Notes: generated by a model from the letters alone, not told the origin. Counted from the first letter of the stretch, positions 26,470 through 35,983 are shown. The stretch is 64,000 nt of DNA from Novosphingobium rosa NBRC 15208 (GCF_001598555.1 NZ_BCZE01000001.1:199980-263979), one strand, 5' to 3'. Numbers and translations are program-made.

Positions 26470-28500
26470 ATGGCCCGTTCCGAAAGCAAATCGCTGTTTA
26501 CCGCTGACCTGATCGTTCCGGCGATTGGTGATGCTTTCCGCAAACTCAATCCCAAAGAGCTGATCCGCAACCCGGTGATGTTCACCACGGCGGTCGTCGC
26601 CACGCTGCTCACTGTCCTGCTGGCGGTGGGGCATGATGGGCTGACCATCGGCTTCAAGCTGCAGCTGGTGATCTGGCTCTGGCTGACGGTGCTGTTCGGC
26701 ACCTTTGCCGAGGCGCTGGCCGAAGGGCGCGGCAAGGCGCAGGCCGCAAGCCTGCGCGCCACCAAGGCGGAACTCACAGCCAAGCGCATCAAGGGCAACA
26801 GCTTTGAAAGCGTGCCCGCCAGCGCGCTGCGCAAAGGCGATGTGGTGCTGGTGCAGACCGGCGACCTGATCCCTTCCGATGGCGAGGTGATCGCCGGTGT
26901 GGCCTCGGTGAACGAGGCCGCGATCACCGGCGAAAGCGCCCCCGTCATCCGCGAGGCAGGTGGCGACCGTTCCGCCGTCACGGCAGGCACACGGGTGATC
27001 TCGGACGAGATCCGCGTGGCTGTCACGGTCAACCCCGGCCAAGGCTTCCTCGACCGCATGATCGCTTTGGTCGAGGGCGCGGAACGCCAGAAGACCCCCA
27101 ATGAAATCGCCCTGACCCTGCTGCTGGTGGGCCTGACGATCATCTTCCTGATCGCCGTTGGCACCATTCCGGGCTTTGCGCTTTTCGCCGGCGGCAGCGT
27201 GCCAGTGTCCATTCTGGCGGCGCTGCTCATCACGCTGATCCCCACCACCATTGCCGCGCTGCTTTCGGCCATCGGCATTGCGGGGATGGACCGTCTGGTG
27301 CGCTTCAACGTGCTGGCCAAATCGGGCCGCGCGGTGGAAGCAGCGGGCGACATCGACGTGCTGCTGCTCGATAAGACCGGCACCATCACCGTGGGCGACC
27401 GTCAGGCCACCGAATTTCGCCCTGTTGGCGGCGTGGATGAGGCGCGCCTTGCCGAAGCCGCTCTGCTCGCCAGCCTTGCCGATGAGACGCCTGAGGGCCG
27501 CTCGATCGTGGTGCTGGCACGCGAGATGTTCGGCATGCGCGAGGTTGTCCTGCCACAGGATGCGCAGATCATTCCCTTCACCGCGCAGACCCGCATTTCC
27601 GGCGTCGATACCGGTGGGCGCGTGATCCAGAAGGGCGCGGTGCAGGCGATCCTGAAGGCCAACCCCGGCGCGGGCAACACGGCGGCGGCCACCGAACTGC
27701 GCCGCATCACCGACGAGATCGCCCGCGTGGGCGGCACGCCGCTGGCCGTGGCGGTCGATGGCAAGCTGCTTGGCGCGATCTTCCTGAAGGATATCGTCAA
27801 AGCCGGTATCCGCGAGCGTTTCGGGGAACTGCGCGCCATGGGCATCCGCACGGTGATGATCACCGGCGACAACCCGCTGACCGCCGCCAGCATCGCGGCT
27901 GAATCGGGCGTCGACGATTTTCTCGCCGAGGCCACGCCCGAGGACAAGCTGGCTCTGATCCGCAAGGAACAGCAGGGGGGCCGTCTGGTCGCCATGTGCG
28001 GCGATGGCACAAATGACGCGCCCGCTCTGGCGCAGGCGGACGTGGGCGTGGCGATGAACACCGGCACGCAGGCCGCGCGCGAGGCGGGCAATATGGTCGA
28101 TCTCGACAGCGACCCGACCAAGCTGATCGAGGTCGTGGGTTTGGGCAAGCAATTGCTGATGACGCGCGGCGCGCTCACCACCTTCAGCGTGGCGAATGAT
28201 GTGGCCAAATATTTCGCCATCATTCCCGCGATGTTCGTGGCGCTCTATCCAGGGCTCGGCGTGCTCAATGTGATGGGGTTGGCCACGCCGCAGAGCGCCA
28301 TCCTGTCGGCGATCATCTTCAACGCCATCATCATCCCCATGCTGGTGCCGCTGGCTCTCAAGGGCGTGACATACACGCCCATGGGCGCCGGGCCGCTGCT
28401 GGCGCGCAATCTGGCCATCTATGGGCTGGGCGGGCTGATCGCGCCTTTCGTGGGCATCAAACTGATCGATCTGGCCGTCGGCGGCCTGGGTCTGGCCTGA
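26470..28500 (+). CDS. kdpB: KdpB, P-type ATPase subunit
   Basis: A 676-residue P-type ATPase with the phosphorylated aspartate D301 in DKTGTIT, the actuator motif [15 protein letters not shown] and [10 protein letters not shown] in the hinge/P domain. It hydrolyses ATP to drive K+ through KdpA. The ATG at 26470 has AAGGAG nine bases upstream; a GTG three codons earlier is possible. It follows kdpA by 12 bases and precedes kdpC by 13. Confidence 0.97.
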   Translation: MARSESKSLFTADLIVPAIGDAFRKLNPKELIRNPVMFTTAVVATLLTVLLAVGHDGLTIGFKLQLVIWLWLTVLFGTFAEALAEGRGKAQAASLRATKAELTAKRIKGNSFESVPASALRKGDVVLVQTGDLIPSDGEVIAGVASVNEAAITGESAPVIREAGGDRSAVTAGTRVISDEIRVAVTVNPGQGFLDRMIALVEGAERQKTPNEIALTLLLVGLTIIFLIAVGTIPGFALFAGGSVPVSILAALLITLIPTTIAALLSAIGIAGMDRLVRFNVLAKSGRAVEAAGDIDVLLLDKTGTITVGDRQATEFRPVGGVDEARLAEAALLASLADETPEGRSIVVLAREMFGMREVVLPQDAQIIPFTAQTRISGVDTGGRVIQKGAVQAILKANPGAGNTAAATELRRITDEIARVGGTPLAVAVDGKLLGAIFLKDIVKAGIRERFGELRAMGIRTVMITGDNPLTAASIAAESGVDDFLAEATPEDKLALIRKEQQGGRLVAMCGDGTNDAPALAQADVGVAMNTGTQAAREAGNMVDLDSDPTKLIEVVGLGKQLLMTRGALTTFSVANDVAKYFAIIPAMFVALYPGLGVLNVMGLATPQSAILSAIIFNAIIIPMLVPLALKGVTYTPMGAGPLLARNLAIYGLGGLIAPFVGIKLIDLAVGGLGLA

Positions 28501-28513
28501 GGAGGCCCCCATC

Positions 28514-29110
28514 ATGAACTTTCCTATGAACAAGGATATCACAAGCTCGCTACGCCCCGCTCTGGTGATGACGCTGCTTTTCACCCTGCTGCTGGGCATC
28601 GCCTATCCGCTGGCCATGACCGGCATCGGCCAGTTGCTGTTCCCCCGGCAGGCCAATGGCAGTCTGGTGATGGAAGGCGGCAAGGCAATCGGCTCGACCG
28701 TGATCGGTCAAGCCTTCGTGTCTGATCGCTATTTCCAGACCCGCCCCTCGGCGGCGGGCAAGGGGTATGACGGGATGAACTCCTCGGGCTCGAACTATGG
28801 TCCCACTTCGCAGGCGCTGCAGACCCGCATCAAGCAGCAGGTCGATGCCATGCGCAAATCCGAACCCGCCAAGGCAATTCCAGGCGATCTGGTGACGGCC
28901 TCCGGCTCGGGCCTCGATCCGGATCTTTCGCCCGAGGCCGCCTTCTATCAGGTGGACCGCATCGCCGCCCTGCGCCACCTCGACCCCATCGCGCTGCATG
29001 GGCTGGTGGAGCAGAGCATCGACCATCCCATACTTGGCTTTCTGGGCGAAGATCATGTGAACGTGTTTGAACTCAATCGACGGCTCGATGCACTTCAGGC
29101 TAAACGTTAA
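28514..29110 (+). CDS. kdpC: KdpC, K+-transporting ATPase subunit
   Basis: A 198-residue protein with one N-terminal membrane span (about 15-37: LVMTLLFTLLLGIAYPLAMTG) and a periplasmic domain carrying YFQTRPSAAGKGYDGMNSSGSN and LDPDLSPEAAFYQVDRIA, both typical of KdpC. It assists KdpB in ATP use. GAGGAGG lies upstream of the start. Only three bases separate its stop from the kdpD start. Confidence 0.96.
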   Translation: MNFPMNKDITSSLRPALVMTLLFTLLLGIAYPLAMTGIGQLLFPRQANGSLVMEGGKAIGSTVIGQAFVSDRYFQTRPSAAGKGYDGMNSSGSNYGPTSQALQTRIKQQVDAMRKSEPAKAIPGDLVTASGSGLDPDLSPEAAFYQVDRIAALRHLDPIALHGLVEQSIDHPILGFLGEDHVNVFELNRRLDALQAKR

Positions 29111-29113
29111 GCC

Positions 29114-31783
29114 GTGACCGACGACAGACCCTCTCCCGAAGCTTTCCTGCGCCAGGCGGCGCGGGAGGGCCGTGGCCGCCTCAAGATTTTTCTTGGGGCG
29201 GCGCCGGGCGTCGGCAAGACCTGGGAAATGCTCTCGCAAGGCGCGCGGCGTCGCGACAGCGGCACGGATGTTGTGGTGGGCGTGGTGGAAACCCATGGCC
29301 GCCGCGACACCGAGGCGATGGTCCATGGCGCCGAGCTGATCGCCCGCCGCGAGGTCGATCATCGCGGCCACAGCCTTGGCGAGATGGACATCGACGCCAT
29401 TCTGGAACGCCATCCCGCGCTGGTGCTGGTCGATGAACTGGCCCACACCAATGCGCCGGGCAGCCGACATCCCAAGCGCTATCAGGATGTCGAGGAACTG
29501 CTCGATGCCGGGATCGATGTCTATTCCACGCTGAACATCCAGCATGTGGAGAGCCTCAACGATGTGGTGGCCAGCTTCACCCGGGTGCGCGTGCGCGAGA
29601 CAGTGCCCGATTCCATTCTCGAACAGGCCGAGATCGAGGTGGTGGACATCCCACCCGACGAGCTGATCGAACGCCTGCGCGACGGCAAGGTCTATATCCC
29701 GCAGGAAGCGACCCGCGCGCTCAGCCATTTCTTCTCCAAATCCAATCTGACGGCCCTGCGCGAAATGGCACTGCGCCGCGCTGCGCAGGCCGTCGATGCC
29801 CAGATGCTGGAGCATCTGCGCGCCAATGCCTTGGCAGGCAGCTTCGCCGCCGGAGAACGCATTCTGGTCGCCATCAGCGAGCATCCCCATGCTGCAGGCC
29901 TCGTCCGCGCGGGCAAGCGCATGGCCGATGCCCTGCGCGCGCCATGGACGGTGGTGCATATCGAAACCCAGCGCGACCAGTATTTTACCGAGAGCAGCCG
30001 CAGCCAGCTGGCTGAAACGCTGGCGCTGGCTTCGCGCCTTGGCGCCACCACCGCCAGCATTCCGGCGGTCAATGTGGTGGAGGGGCTGAACAGCTTCGTC
30101 CGCGATGCGCGCGCCACCCAGATCGTCATCGGCAAATCGCCGCGCAGCTGGTGGTTCGAGATACGCCACGGCTCGGTGGTGGACGCTCTGGTGCGGGTGA
30201 TCGGCGATGTGGCGGTGCATGTGCTGCCCTCGGGCGAAGCCGCCCCCACCGCCACCGCCCGGCCAAGGCTGCACCGCCGCAATCTTTGGGGCCGCCCGGT
30301 CGATTACCTCTGGTCATCGGGCGCGGTGGCACTGATGACGGCGCTGTGCCTGATGCTCTCCCAAGCCATCACGCTGGGCAACATCGCGCTGCTCTATCTG
30401 GTGCCGGTGATGTTCGCCGCCGCCACCTTTGGCCTGCGGGCCGGGCTTTTCGCCGGCCTCACCTCAAGCCTCGCCTACAACTTCTTCTTTCTGCCGCCGA
30501 CAGGCACGCTGACGGTCAGCAATCCGGAAAATGTCGTCTCGATCTTCGTGCTGCTGGGGGTGGCCATCGTCACCAGCCAGTTTGCCGCGCGGGTGCGGGT
30601 GCAGGCCGATCTGGCGGCATCGAGCGCCCGCCAGAACGCGGCATTGGCCAGCTTTTCCCGCCAGTTGACGGCCTCGGCCACCAAGGAAGAGCTGATGCAG
30701 GCGATCTGCGCCGACATCGCCCGCCTGCTGGAAGTTCGCACCGCCTTGCTGCTGCCCGGCGCGAGCGGCCCCGATCTGCGCGCCGCCTTCCCGCCCGAGG
30801 ATCGCCTCGGCCAGATCGAACTCGCCGCCGCCGCCTGGGCCATCGACAATGACCAGCCCGCCGGGCGCGGCTCGGCCACGCTGACCGCCTCGGACTGGCT
30901 GTTTCATCCGCTGCGCACCAGTCGCGGCGTGCTGGGCGTGCTGGGGCTGGCGCGCGAGGATGCCGGGGAGCCGGTGCGTTCGGATCAACTCCCCCTGCTG
31001 ATGAGCCTGCTCGATCAGGCCGCCATCGCCTTCGACCGCATGACGCTGGAGGAGGAGAACATGAAGGCGCAGGCCGTGGGCGAGCGCGACCGGCTGCGCA
31101 GCGCTCTGCTCTCCTCGGTCAGCCATGATCTGCGCACGCCGCTCACCACCATCGTGACGGCGGCGCAGGAGATGAAACACCACCCCCGCCCCGAACTGGC
31201 CGAAACCATCGAGACCGAGGCGCAAAGGCTCAACCGCTTTGTCGCCAACCTGCTCGATATGGCCCGCGTGGAAGCCGGTGCCCTGCCGCTGAAGATGGAG
31301 GCCACCGATCTCTTCGATGCCGTCGCCTCGGCGGTGCATGACACGCGCACGGCCTTGCAGGGCCATGCTGTCGAGGTGGACATCGTGCCCGATATTCCGC
31401 TGGTGCGGCTCGATCCGGTGCTGCTGCATCACTGCCTGATCAATCTGCTCGACAATGCCGGGCGTTATGGCGATCCCGGCACGCCGATCATCATCCGTTG
31501 CCAGCGGCGCCATGATGCGCTGCTGCTCTCGATCGTGGATCAGGGACCGGGCATTGCCCCGGGGCAGGAAAAGCGCGTTTTCGAAACCTTCACAAGGCTG
31601 GAAGGTTCGGACCGGGTGCGCCATGGCACCGGGCTGGGTCTGGCCATCGTAAAAGGCTTTGCCGAGGCCATGGGCCTGACCGTGGAGGCCAGCAACAACG
31701 ATGCACCTCTCGGCGCCTGCTTCACCATCCGCATTCCCCAGGCGCGGATCATCGCGCCGCTTTCTCCCAGGGATCTGGCATGA
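29114..31783 (+). CDS. kdpD: KdpD, turgor/K+ sensor histidine kinase
   Basis: An 889-residue kinase. The N-terminal KdpD domain has the Walker A-like motif GAAPGVGKT at 28-36, and a universal-stress-protein-like domain follows (about 245-370). Four membrane spans occupy about 395-495, then a GAF-like region and the kinase core with phospho-acceptor H671 in SHDLRTPLTT, followed by N-, G1- and G2-box motifs (NLLDNAGRYG, DQGPGIAP, GTGLGLAIVKG). It signals K+ limitation to KdpE. The start is a GTG with no obvious ribosome binding site, so translation may depend on coupling to kdpC. Confidence 0.95.
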   Translation: MTDDRPSPEAFLRQAAREGRGRLKIFLGAAPGVGKTWEMLSQGARRRDSGTDVVVGVVETHGRRDTEAMVHGAELIARREVDHRGHSLGEMDIDAILERHPALVLVDELAHTNAPGSRHPKRYQDVEELLDAGIDVYSTLNIQHVESLNDVVASFTRVRVRETVPDSILEQAEIEVVDIPPDELIERLRDGKVYIPQEATRALSHFFSKSNLTALREMALRRAAQAVDAQMLEHLRANALAGSFAAGERILVAISEHPHAAGLVRAGKRMADALRAPWTVVHIETQRDQYFTESSRSQLAETLALASRLGATTASIPAVNVVEGLNSFVRDARATQIVIGKSPRSWWFEIRHGSVVDALVRVIGDVAVHVLPSGEAAPTATARPRLHRRNLWGRPVDYLWSSGAVALMTALCLMLSQAITLGNIALLYLVPVMFAAATFGLRAGLFAGLTSSLAYNFFFLPPTGTLTVSNPENVVSIFVLLGVAIVTSQFAARVRVQADLAASSARQNAALASFSRQLTASATKEELMQAICADIARLLEVRTALLLPGASGPDLRAAFPPEDRLGQIELAAAAWAIDNDQPAGRGSATLTASDWLFHPLRTSRGVLGVLGLAREDAGEPVRSDQLPLLMSLLDQAAIAFDRMTLEEENMKAQAVGERDRLRSALLSSVSHDLRTPLTTIVTAAQEMKHHPRPELAETIETEAQRLNRFVANLLDMARVEAGALPLKMEATDLFDAVASAVHDTRTALQGHAVEVDIVPDIPLVRLDPVLLHHCLINLLDNAGRYGDPGTPIIIRCQRRHDALLLSIVDQGPGIAPGQEKRVFETFTRLEGSDRVRHGTGLGLAIVKGFAEAMGLTVEASNNDAPLGACFTIRIPQARIIAPLSPRDLA

Positions 31784-32496
31784 AGAACCGTCACAAGGTG
31801 CTTATCATCGACGATGAGCCCCATATCCGCCGTCTGATCCTGGCCGCCCTGACCCGCGCCGATTACGCCACAGTGGAAGCCGCCAACGCCCGTGAAGCGA
31901 TGGACCGCCTGCGCGTGGAACGCCCCGATCTGGTGCTGCTCGACCTTGGCCTGCCGGACCGCGACGGGCTCGAACTGGTGCCGCTCATCAAGCAGCAGGC
32001 CGAAACCGTGCTGATCGTGGTCTCCGCGCGCGATGCCACCGATGAGAAGGTGGCGGCGCTCGATCTGGGGGCCGATGATTACCTCACCAAGCCCTTCGAC
32101 ACCGATGAACTGCTCGCCCGCCTGCGCGTGGCGCTGCGCAACCGCATGACGCGGGGAGGCGGTGCGCCGGTGCTGGTGCTCGGGGATGTGACGGTGGATC
32201 TGATGGCGCGGATCGTCACCCGGGCGGGGGAAGAGGTGCATCTGGCCCCCAAGGAATATGCCGTGCTGGCGCAATTGGCGGCGGCGCCGGGGCGGGTGAT
32301 CACGCATCAGCAGATCATGAACCACGTCTGGGCTTATGAGAATGAGCGCCATGTCGAATATCTGCGCGTGCTGGTGCGCACCCTGCGGCAAAAGCTGGAA
32401 GCCGATCCACAGCGCCCGCAGATCATCACCAATGAGCTGGGCATCGGCTATCGCCTGCGCGTGCCGGGCGATAGCCATGCCACGCCGGAAGGCTGA
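31780..32496 (+). CDS. kdpE: KdpE, OmpR-family response regulator of kdp
   Basis: A 238-residue regulator. The receiver domain has acidic pocket residues D11-D12, phospho-acceptor D55 (LVLLDLGLPDRDG) and the conserved lysine in DDYLTKPF. A winged-helix DNA-binding domain follows (LAPKEYAVLAQLAAAPGRVITHQQIM, VEYLRVLVRTLRQKLE). It overlaps kdpD by ATGA. Its targets should be the kdp promoter and, by the repeats described at 32508, possibly the RNA locus immediately downstream. Confidence 0.96.
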   Translation: MKNRHKVLIIDDEPHIRRLILAALTRADYATVEAANAREAMDRLRVERPDLVLLDLGLPDRDGLELVPLIKQQAETVLIVVSARDATDEKVAALDLGADDYLTKPFDTDELLARLRVALRNRMTRGGGAPVLVLGDVTVDLMARIVTRAGEEVHLAPKEYAVLAQLAAAPGRVITHQQIMNHVWAYENERHVEYLRVLVRTLRQKLEADPQRPQIITNELGIGYRLRVPGDSHATPEG

Positions 32497-32507
32497 GTGA
32501 AGCATTT

Positions 32508-32526
32508 TTCAACGCGAATTCAACGC
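32508..32526 (+). promoter_or_regulatory. Tandem TTCAACGC direct repeats, 11-base period
   Basis: Exact copies of TTCAACGC begin at 32508 and 32519, and a partial third (TTCAATCT) begins at 32539. An exact 8-base repeat at one DNA-turn spacing is the architecture of OmpR/PhoB-family operators. The same word is upstream of the kdp operon at 24471. It lies about 40-60 bases before the likely 5' end of the RNA described next, a normal activator position. Confidence 0.5.
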
Positions 32527-32565
32527 CGATCACGGTCCTTCAATCTCGAAATCCTATGGGCGGAC

Positions 32566-32717
32566 GGCTAGATGCGGCCTTGTCCCGAGAGGAAGGAAGG
32601 AGCGGCCCGGCAGAGATCCTCCCTGCCCATCCGCTCCCGATTTCCGCGTGGCATCACTTCTGTTCCTCCTGCGAACACCAACTTCATAGGCCGGGGCCCA
32701 AGCGCTCCGGCCTTTTT
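32566..32717 (+). ncRNA. Putative trans-acting small RNA with anti-Shine-Dalgarno loops
   Basis: Three consecutive hairpins end in a U-tract. Hairpin 1 has a 7-bp outer stem (GGAGCGG at 32599 with CCGCTCC at 32631) and a 5-bp inner stem (GGCAG/CTGCC) presenting the loop AGATCCTCC. Hairpin 2 has stem TGTTC/GAACA (32661-32677) with loop CTCCTGC, so CCTCCT is exposed at 32665-32670. Hairpin 3 is the terminator. Paired CCUCC loops are the trademark of alphaproteobacterial sRNAs that bind ribosome binding sites, such as the ar14/NfeR1 and CcsR groups. No coding frame in the region is credible. The 5' end is approximate and no consensus promoter is obvious. Confidence 0.55.
32688..32717 (+). terminator. 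Intrinsic terminator of the putative sRNA
   Basis: A 7-bp stem AGGCCGG (32688-32694) with CCGGCCT (32707-32713), a 12-base loop, and a run of five T beginning inside the last pair. This is a strong factor-independent terminator in an otherwise non-coding stretch, and it argues that a transcript ends here. Confidence 0.8.
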
Positions 32718-32852
32718 CTTTGCGCTGCTGGAATGGGGCGCGACCTTACGCAGATTCAACGCAAACGCCCCTTCCCTTCTCTCGAAATCCAATGCCCCTC
32801 GGAGGTAAAAACCGGCCTGTCGATAGAGAGGGCGCAGAGAGGGCGCAAGGCC

Positions 32853-33113
32853 ATGACACACACCATGCGAAGCCGGTTACGCGAAGGCCACCCAACGCTG
32901 GGCGATCACCTTTTGCTGCGCGGCATCGGGATGCTGGCCTATGCCGCCTTTGCGGCATTCTTGTGGACTCTATGCTGGCTGCAGCAAGACAGGCCCCGCA
33001 TCGCCGCCCATCCGGCGATGTTCGCGGCCTGCTTTCTGGCAGTGGTGGTTTTCCATATCGGCTCGGCGCTGATCTGGGGTGGGCCCGCGCTGTTCAGGGG
33101 CGGAAGGGCGTGA
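32853..33113 (+). CDS. Small two-span inner-membrane protein of unknown function
   Basis: An 86-residue protein starting MTHTMRSRLREGHPTLGDHL. Two hydrophobic helices lie at about residues 21-44 and 54-75, with a positively charged N-terminus that should stay in the cytoplasm. AAGG lies close upstream of the ATG. The frame is open for about 100 codons before this start, but that part crosses the terminator at 32688-32717 and is not protein-like. I do not recognise a family. Its position downstream of kdpE and the RNA locus is the only clue to a role. Confidence 0.6.
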   Translation: MTHTMRSRLREGHPTLGDHLLLRGIGMLAYAAFAAFLWTLCWLQQDRPRIAAHPAMFAACFLAVVVFHIGSALIWGGPALFRGGRA

Positions 33114-33134
33114 TCGGTGCGGACAAGCCTTGCC

Positions 33135-33449
33135 TCATGACCCTTTATGACTTTTTAATACCGCTGACTCCGCTTCCTGCCCCGGCAGCACATTCTCGCG
33201 AAAGGCGGGCGAGAGGCGACGCTCCAGAATGCGGCAAGCCTCGGCATGGACGATCAGCGCGCGCGAGATCGCCCGCAACAGACCGATGTTCAAAGCGCGC
33301 CGCCCCAGACACAGATCGCCGATGTCCTGCTCGCTCAGCCCCAACAGGCGCGCCGCCACCTGCTGCCCGCCCAGCAAGTCCACCGCCAGCGCAAATCGTT
33401 CGATCTGTTCGACCGGAAGCATTCGCATGATCCTTGACAGGCCAGCCAT
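33135..33449 (-). CDS. Small HTH-like protein, possible transcription regulator
   Basis: A 104-residue protein. Residues about 10-75 read like a helix-turn-helix core: LGGQQVAARLLGLSEQDIGDL followed by a basic helix CLGRRALNIGLLRAI, with AEACRILERRLSP afterwards. AAGGTGGTGAGG precedes the ATG at 33449. The gene is divergent from a TonB receptor across about 150 bases, an arrangement that often pairs a regulator with its target. I do not recognise a named family, and DNA binding is inferred from the pattern only. Confidence 0.55.
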   Translation of the reverse strand: MAGLSRIMRMLPVEQIERFALAVDLLGGQQVAARLLGLSEQDIGDLCLGRRALNIGLLRAISRALIVHAEACRILERRLSPAFRENVLPGQEAESAVLKSHKGS

Positions 33450-33598
33450 GGCCTCACCACCTTATCTTGCCGCCTCATGCCCGTATCCGGCGCGCCTGTC
33501 ACCGGTGGCCTTTGTGCTCCACGCTCCATACTATAAAAAATTCATATAAAACATCGATGTAGCGCATCTGTCATAATCCGGGGGCATAGGCCCGCCTC

Positions 33599-35983
33599 AT
33601 GCTTTCGACGCCCGGCATACAGCTTCCCGCGGCGCTTTCGCAAACATGGGGCAAAATCTTGAAAAAATCCGCTTTCGCGCTGACGACTGCCGTCTGCCTT
33701 GTCTTCACCACACAGGCCTATGCCCAAACCGCTCCCGCAGCGGACACGGACAGCAAGGATGACGCCGGCATCGTCGTGATCGGCAGCGGCGAGACCCGCT
33801 CGGTCTCCACCCTTGTGCCCTCGAACCTCGATGTGCTGCCCCCGGGCACCAGCGTGCAAAAGGCGCTGAACTTTCTGCCGGGCGTGATGTCGCAGTCGAT
33901 CGACGCGCTGGGTCTCAACGAACAGTCGATGTCGCTTCAGGTGCGCGGCTTCAGCACCACCCATCTCGGCTATGCGCTGGACGGCATTCCGCTGGGCGAT
34001 GGCGCCTACAACAATTACAACGGCTTGACGATCAACCGCGCGCTGATTTCGGACAATCTGGGCCGCGCCGATCTGGCCACCGGCATCGCGGGTCTTGGCA
34101 TCCCCTCCACCAGCAACCTTGGCGGCGCGGTGACCTACACCAGCAGCGATCCGGCCAAGAATATGGGCGGCGCGATCACCCAGAGCTTCGGCAGCGCGGA
34201 CGCCCTGCGCACCTATGTACGCCTCGACACCGGCGAACATAACGGTTTCTCGGCCTATATTTCCGGCCAGTACAGCCGCCAGAACCTCTTCGTGAATCAG
34301 GCGGCGGGCAACACCTCCACCGGCAAGCAGTTCAACGGCAAGCTGAAGTATCAGTTCAATGGCGGCGTGATCCGCGCCTTTGTCGATGTGTCGCGCACCA
34401 ATCAGGCCGACGATGCCTATCTGTCGAAGGATATGCTGAACCGTCGCGGCTGGGATTTCGGCGGCATGGCGCCCGACTGGCAGGGCTATCTGGGCCGCTC
34501 CTATTGCGTACTCAAGTCCAGCAAGTGCAGCGGCGCGACGGCAAATGACAGCGAATACACCTACACCAACGGCCAGATCCTGCGCAACGACGAGCTGTAC
34601 TACCTCACCGGCGATTTCAACCTGTCCAAGTCGCTGACGCTGAGCCTGAAAGCCTATCACCATCACGACAAGGGCGCGGGCAACAACTTCATCAACTCGG
34701 CCTATTCGACACAGGGCACCGCCGACACCTCGGACGACGTGCCGGTGCAGATCCGCGACACGCGCTACACCATCAACCGCAGCGGCGGTCTGGGCAGCCT
34801 GAGCTGGGATGTGGCCTTCAACCGCTTCCAGGCCGGTTTCTGGCTGGAAGAGAACACCAGCAGCGCCTCGCGCTACATCTGGAGCAATGTGAAGGGCCCC
34901 AGCGACCTTGCGCAATATCTGCAAGGCCAGCCCGACAGCGCGCAATGGGTGCAGTCTACCGACTGGAAAACCCGCCAGTTCTATCTGCAGGACACGATGC
35001 GCCTGCTGAACGACACGCTGACCGTCGATTTCGGCTTCAAGGGCACCTATTCGCGCTCCGACGCCCATGCCCTGCCCGGCATCGCCAAGAGCGCGCCGCC
35101 TGCCTCCAGCCAGTTCGCCAACGGTTCGCTGGTGGCCAAGGATTTCTTCCTGCCGCAGGTCGGCCTGCGCTACAAGCTGGCGCAGGGGCATGAGCTCTAC
35201 GCCAGCTATGCCGAAAACATGGCGATGTATCAGGGCGGCTTCAAGCTGGGCCCGCAGTCGGTCACGCAGACCGTGTGGAACGCGCAGGGCGGCACGCTGA
35301 AGCCCGAAAAGTCGCGCAGCGTCGAGGGTGGCTATCGCTTCGTCAGCCGCACGCTCCAGCTGACGCTGAGCGGCTATTACTCGAAGTTCGACAACCGCCT
35401 GCTGCAGTACAACCCCTGCGCCACTGCCCGCCAGTCCGAACCGGGCTGCGGCAACTCCTTCCACAATGCCGGCAGCGTGACCGCCAAGGGCATGGAGATC
35501 GGCGCCTTGTGGAAGCCGGTGAGCTGGCTGAACTGGTACAACTCGCTGTCGCTGAATTCCACGACCTATGACCAGAACCTCGACTGGTGCTCGGGCGCCA
35601 GCTGCGTGGTGAAGGCCACGGCGGGCAAGCAGCAGGTCGATACGCCCAAGACGATGGTCTCCAGCATGGTGACGGTCAAGCAGCACGGCCTCTCGGCCTC
35701 GCTGCAGGGCAAATACACCGGCCGCCGTTACTACACCTACACCAATGACCAGAGCTTTGGCGGATACTTCACGCTGGACCTCGGCCTGGGCTATGATTTC
35801 GGTCACATCGGCCCGCTCAAGGGGGTGAAAGCCTCGCTCAACGTCACCAATCTGACGAACAAGCGCTATGCCGCCAACTTCGACAACAGCGTGTTCGCGC
35901 CGGACGATGCCCCGGGCACGATTCAGGTGTTCCACGCTTCGGCGCCGCGCCAGCTCTTCGGCTCGATCGGCATCGCGTTCTAG
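33599..35983 (+). CDS. TonB-dependent outer-membrane receptor, substrate unknown
   Basis: Up to 794 residues. A signal peptide ends at QAYA (about residue 43), followed by a TonB-box-like GIVVIGSG segment, a plug (about 70-190: VQKALNFLPGVM, LQVRGFSTTHLGYALDGIPLGDG) and a beta-barrel ending in LFGSIGIAF with C-terminal phenylalanine. Barrel loops contain cysteine pairs (CVLKSSKC, CATARQSEPGC, CSGASC), probably disulphides. The start is uncertain: ATG at 33599 or a TTG at 33659 that gives a compact signal peptide. I see no Fur or Zur box upstream. A strong terminator follows the gene. Confidence 0.85.
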   Translation: MLSTPGIQLPAALSQTWGKILKKSAFALTTAVCLVFTTQAYAQTAPAADTDSKDDAGIVVIGSGETRSVSTLVPSNLDVLPPGTSVQKALNFLPGVMSQSIDALGLNEQSMSLQVRGFSTTHLGYALDGIPLGDGAYNNYNGLTINRALISDNLGRADLATGIAGLGIPSTSNLGGAVTYTSSDPAKNMGGAITQSFGSADALRTYVRLDTGEHNGFSAYISGQYSRQNLFVNQAAGNTSTGKQFNGKLKYQFNGGVIRAFVDVSRTNQADDAYLSKDMLNRRGWDFGGMAPDWQGYLGRSYCVLKSSKCSGATANDSEYTYTNGQILRNDELYYLTGDFNLSKSLTLSLKAYHHHDKGAGNNFINSAYSTQGTADTSDDVPVQIRDTRYTINRSGGLGSLSWDVAFNRFQAGFWLEENTSSASRYIWSNVKGPSDLAQYLQGQPDSAQWVQSTDWKTRQFYLQDTMRLLNDTLTVDFGFKGTYSRSDAHALPGIAKSAPPASSQFANGSLVAKDFFLPQVGLRYKLAQGHELYASYAENMAMYQGGFKLGPQSVTQTVWNAQGGTLKPEKSRSVEGGYRFVSRTLQLTLSGYYSKFDNRLLQYNPCATARQSEPGCGNSFHNAGSVTAKGMEIGALWKPVSWLNWYNSLSLNSTTYDQNLDWCSGASCVVKATAGKQQVDTPKTMVSSMVTVKQHGLSASLQGKYTGRRYYTYTNDQSFGGYFTLDLGLGYDFGHIGPLKGVKASLNVTNLTNKRYAANFDNSVFAPDDAPGTIQVFHASAPRQLFGSIGIAF

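Larger units (their letters stand above)
32497..32852. other. 356-base interval without a protein gene
   Basis: Between the kdpE stop and the small membrane protein gene. It holds 11-base tandem repeats just after kdpE, a series of hairpins with C-rich loops, and an intrinsic terminator, described separately. After the terminator (32718-32852) there is a further single TTCAACGC at 32755, and nothing else I can name. Confidence 0.6.

Noticed and set aside
26383..28599. 738-codon open frame antisense to kdpB
   Set aside because: Opposite-strand artefact across a highly conserved P-type ATPase.
32572..32808. 78-codon frame across the putative sRNA
   Set aside because: It reads straight through hairpins and the intrinsic terminator, has no good ribosome binding site, and its composition is not protein-like.
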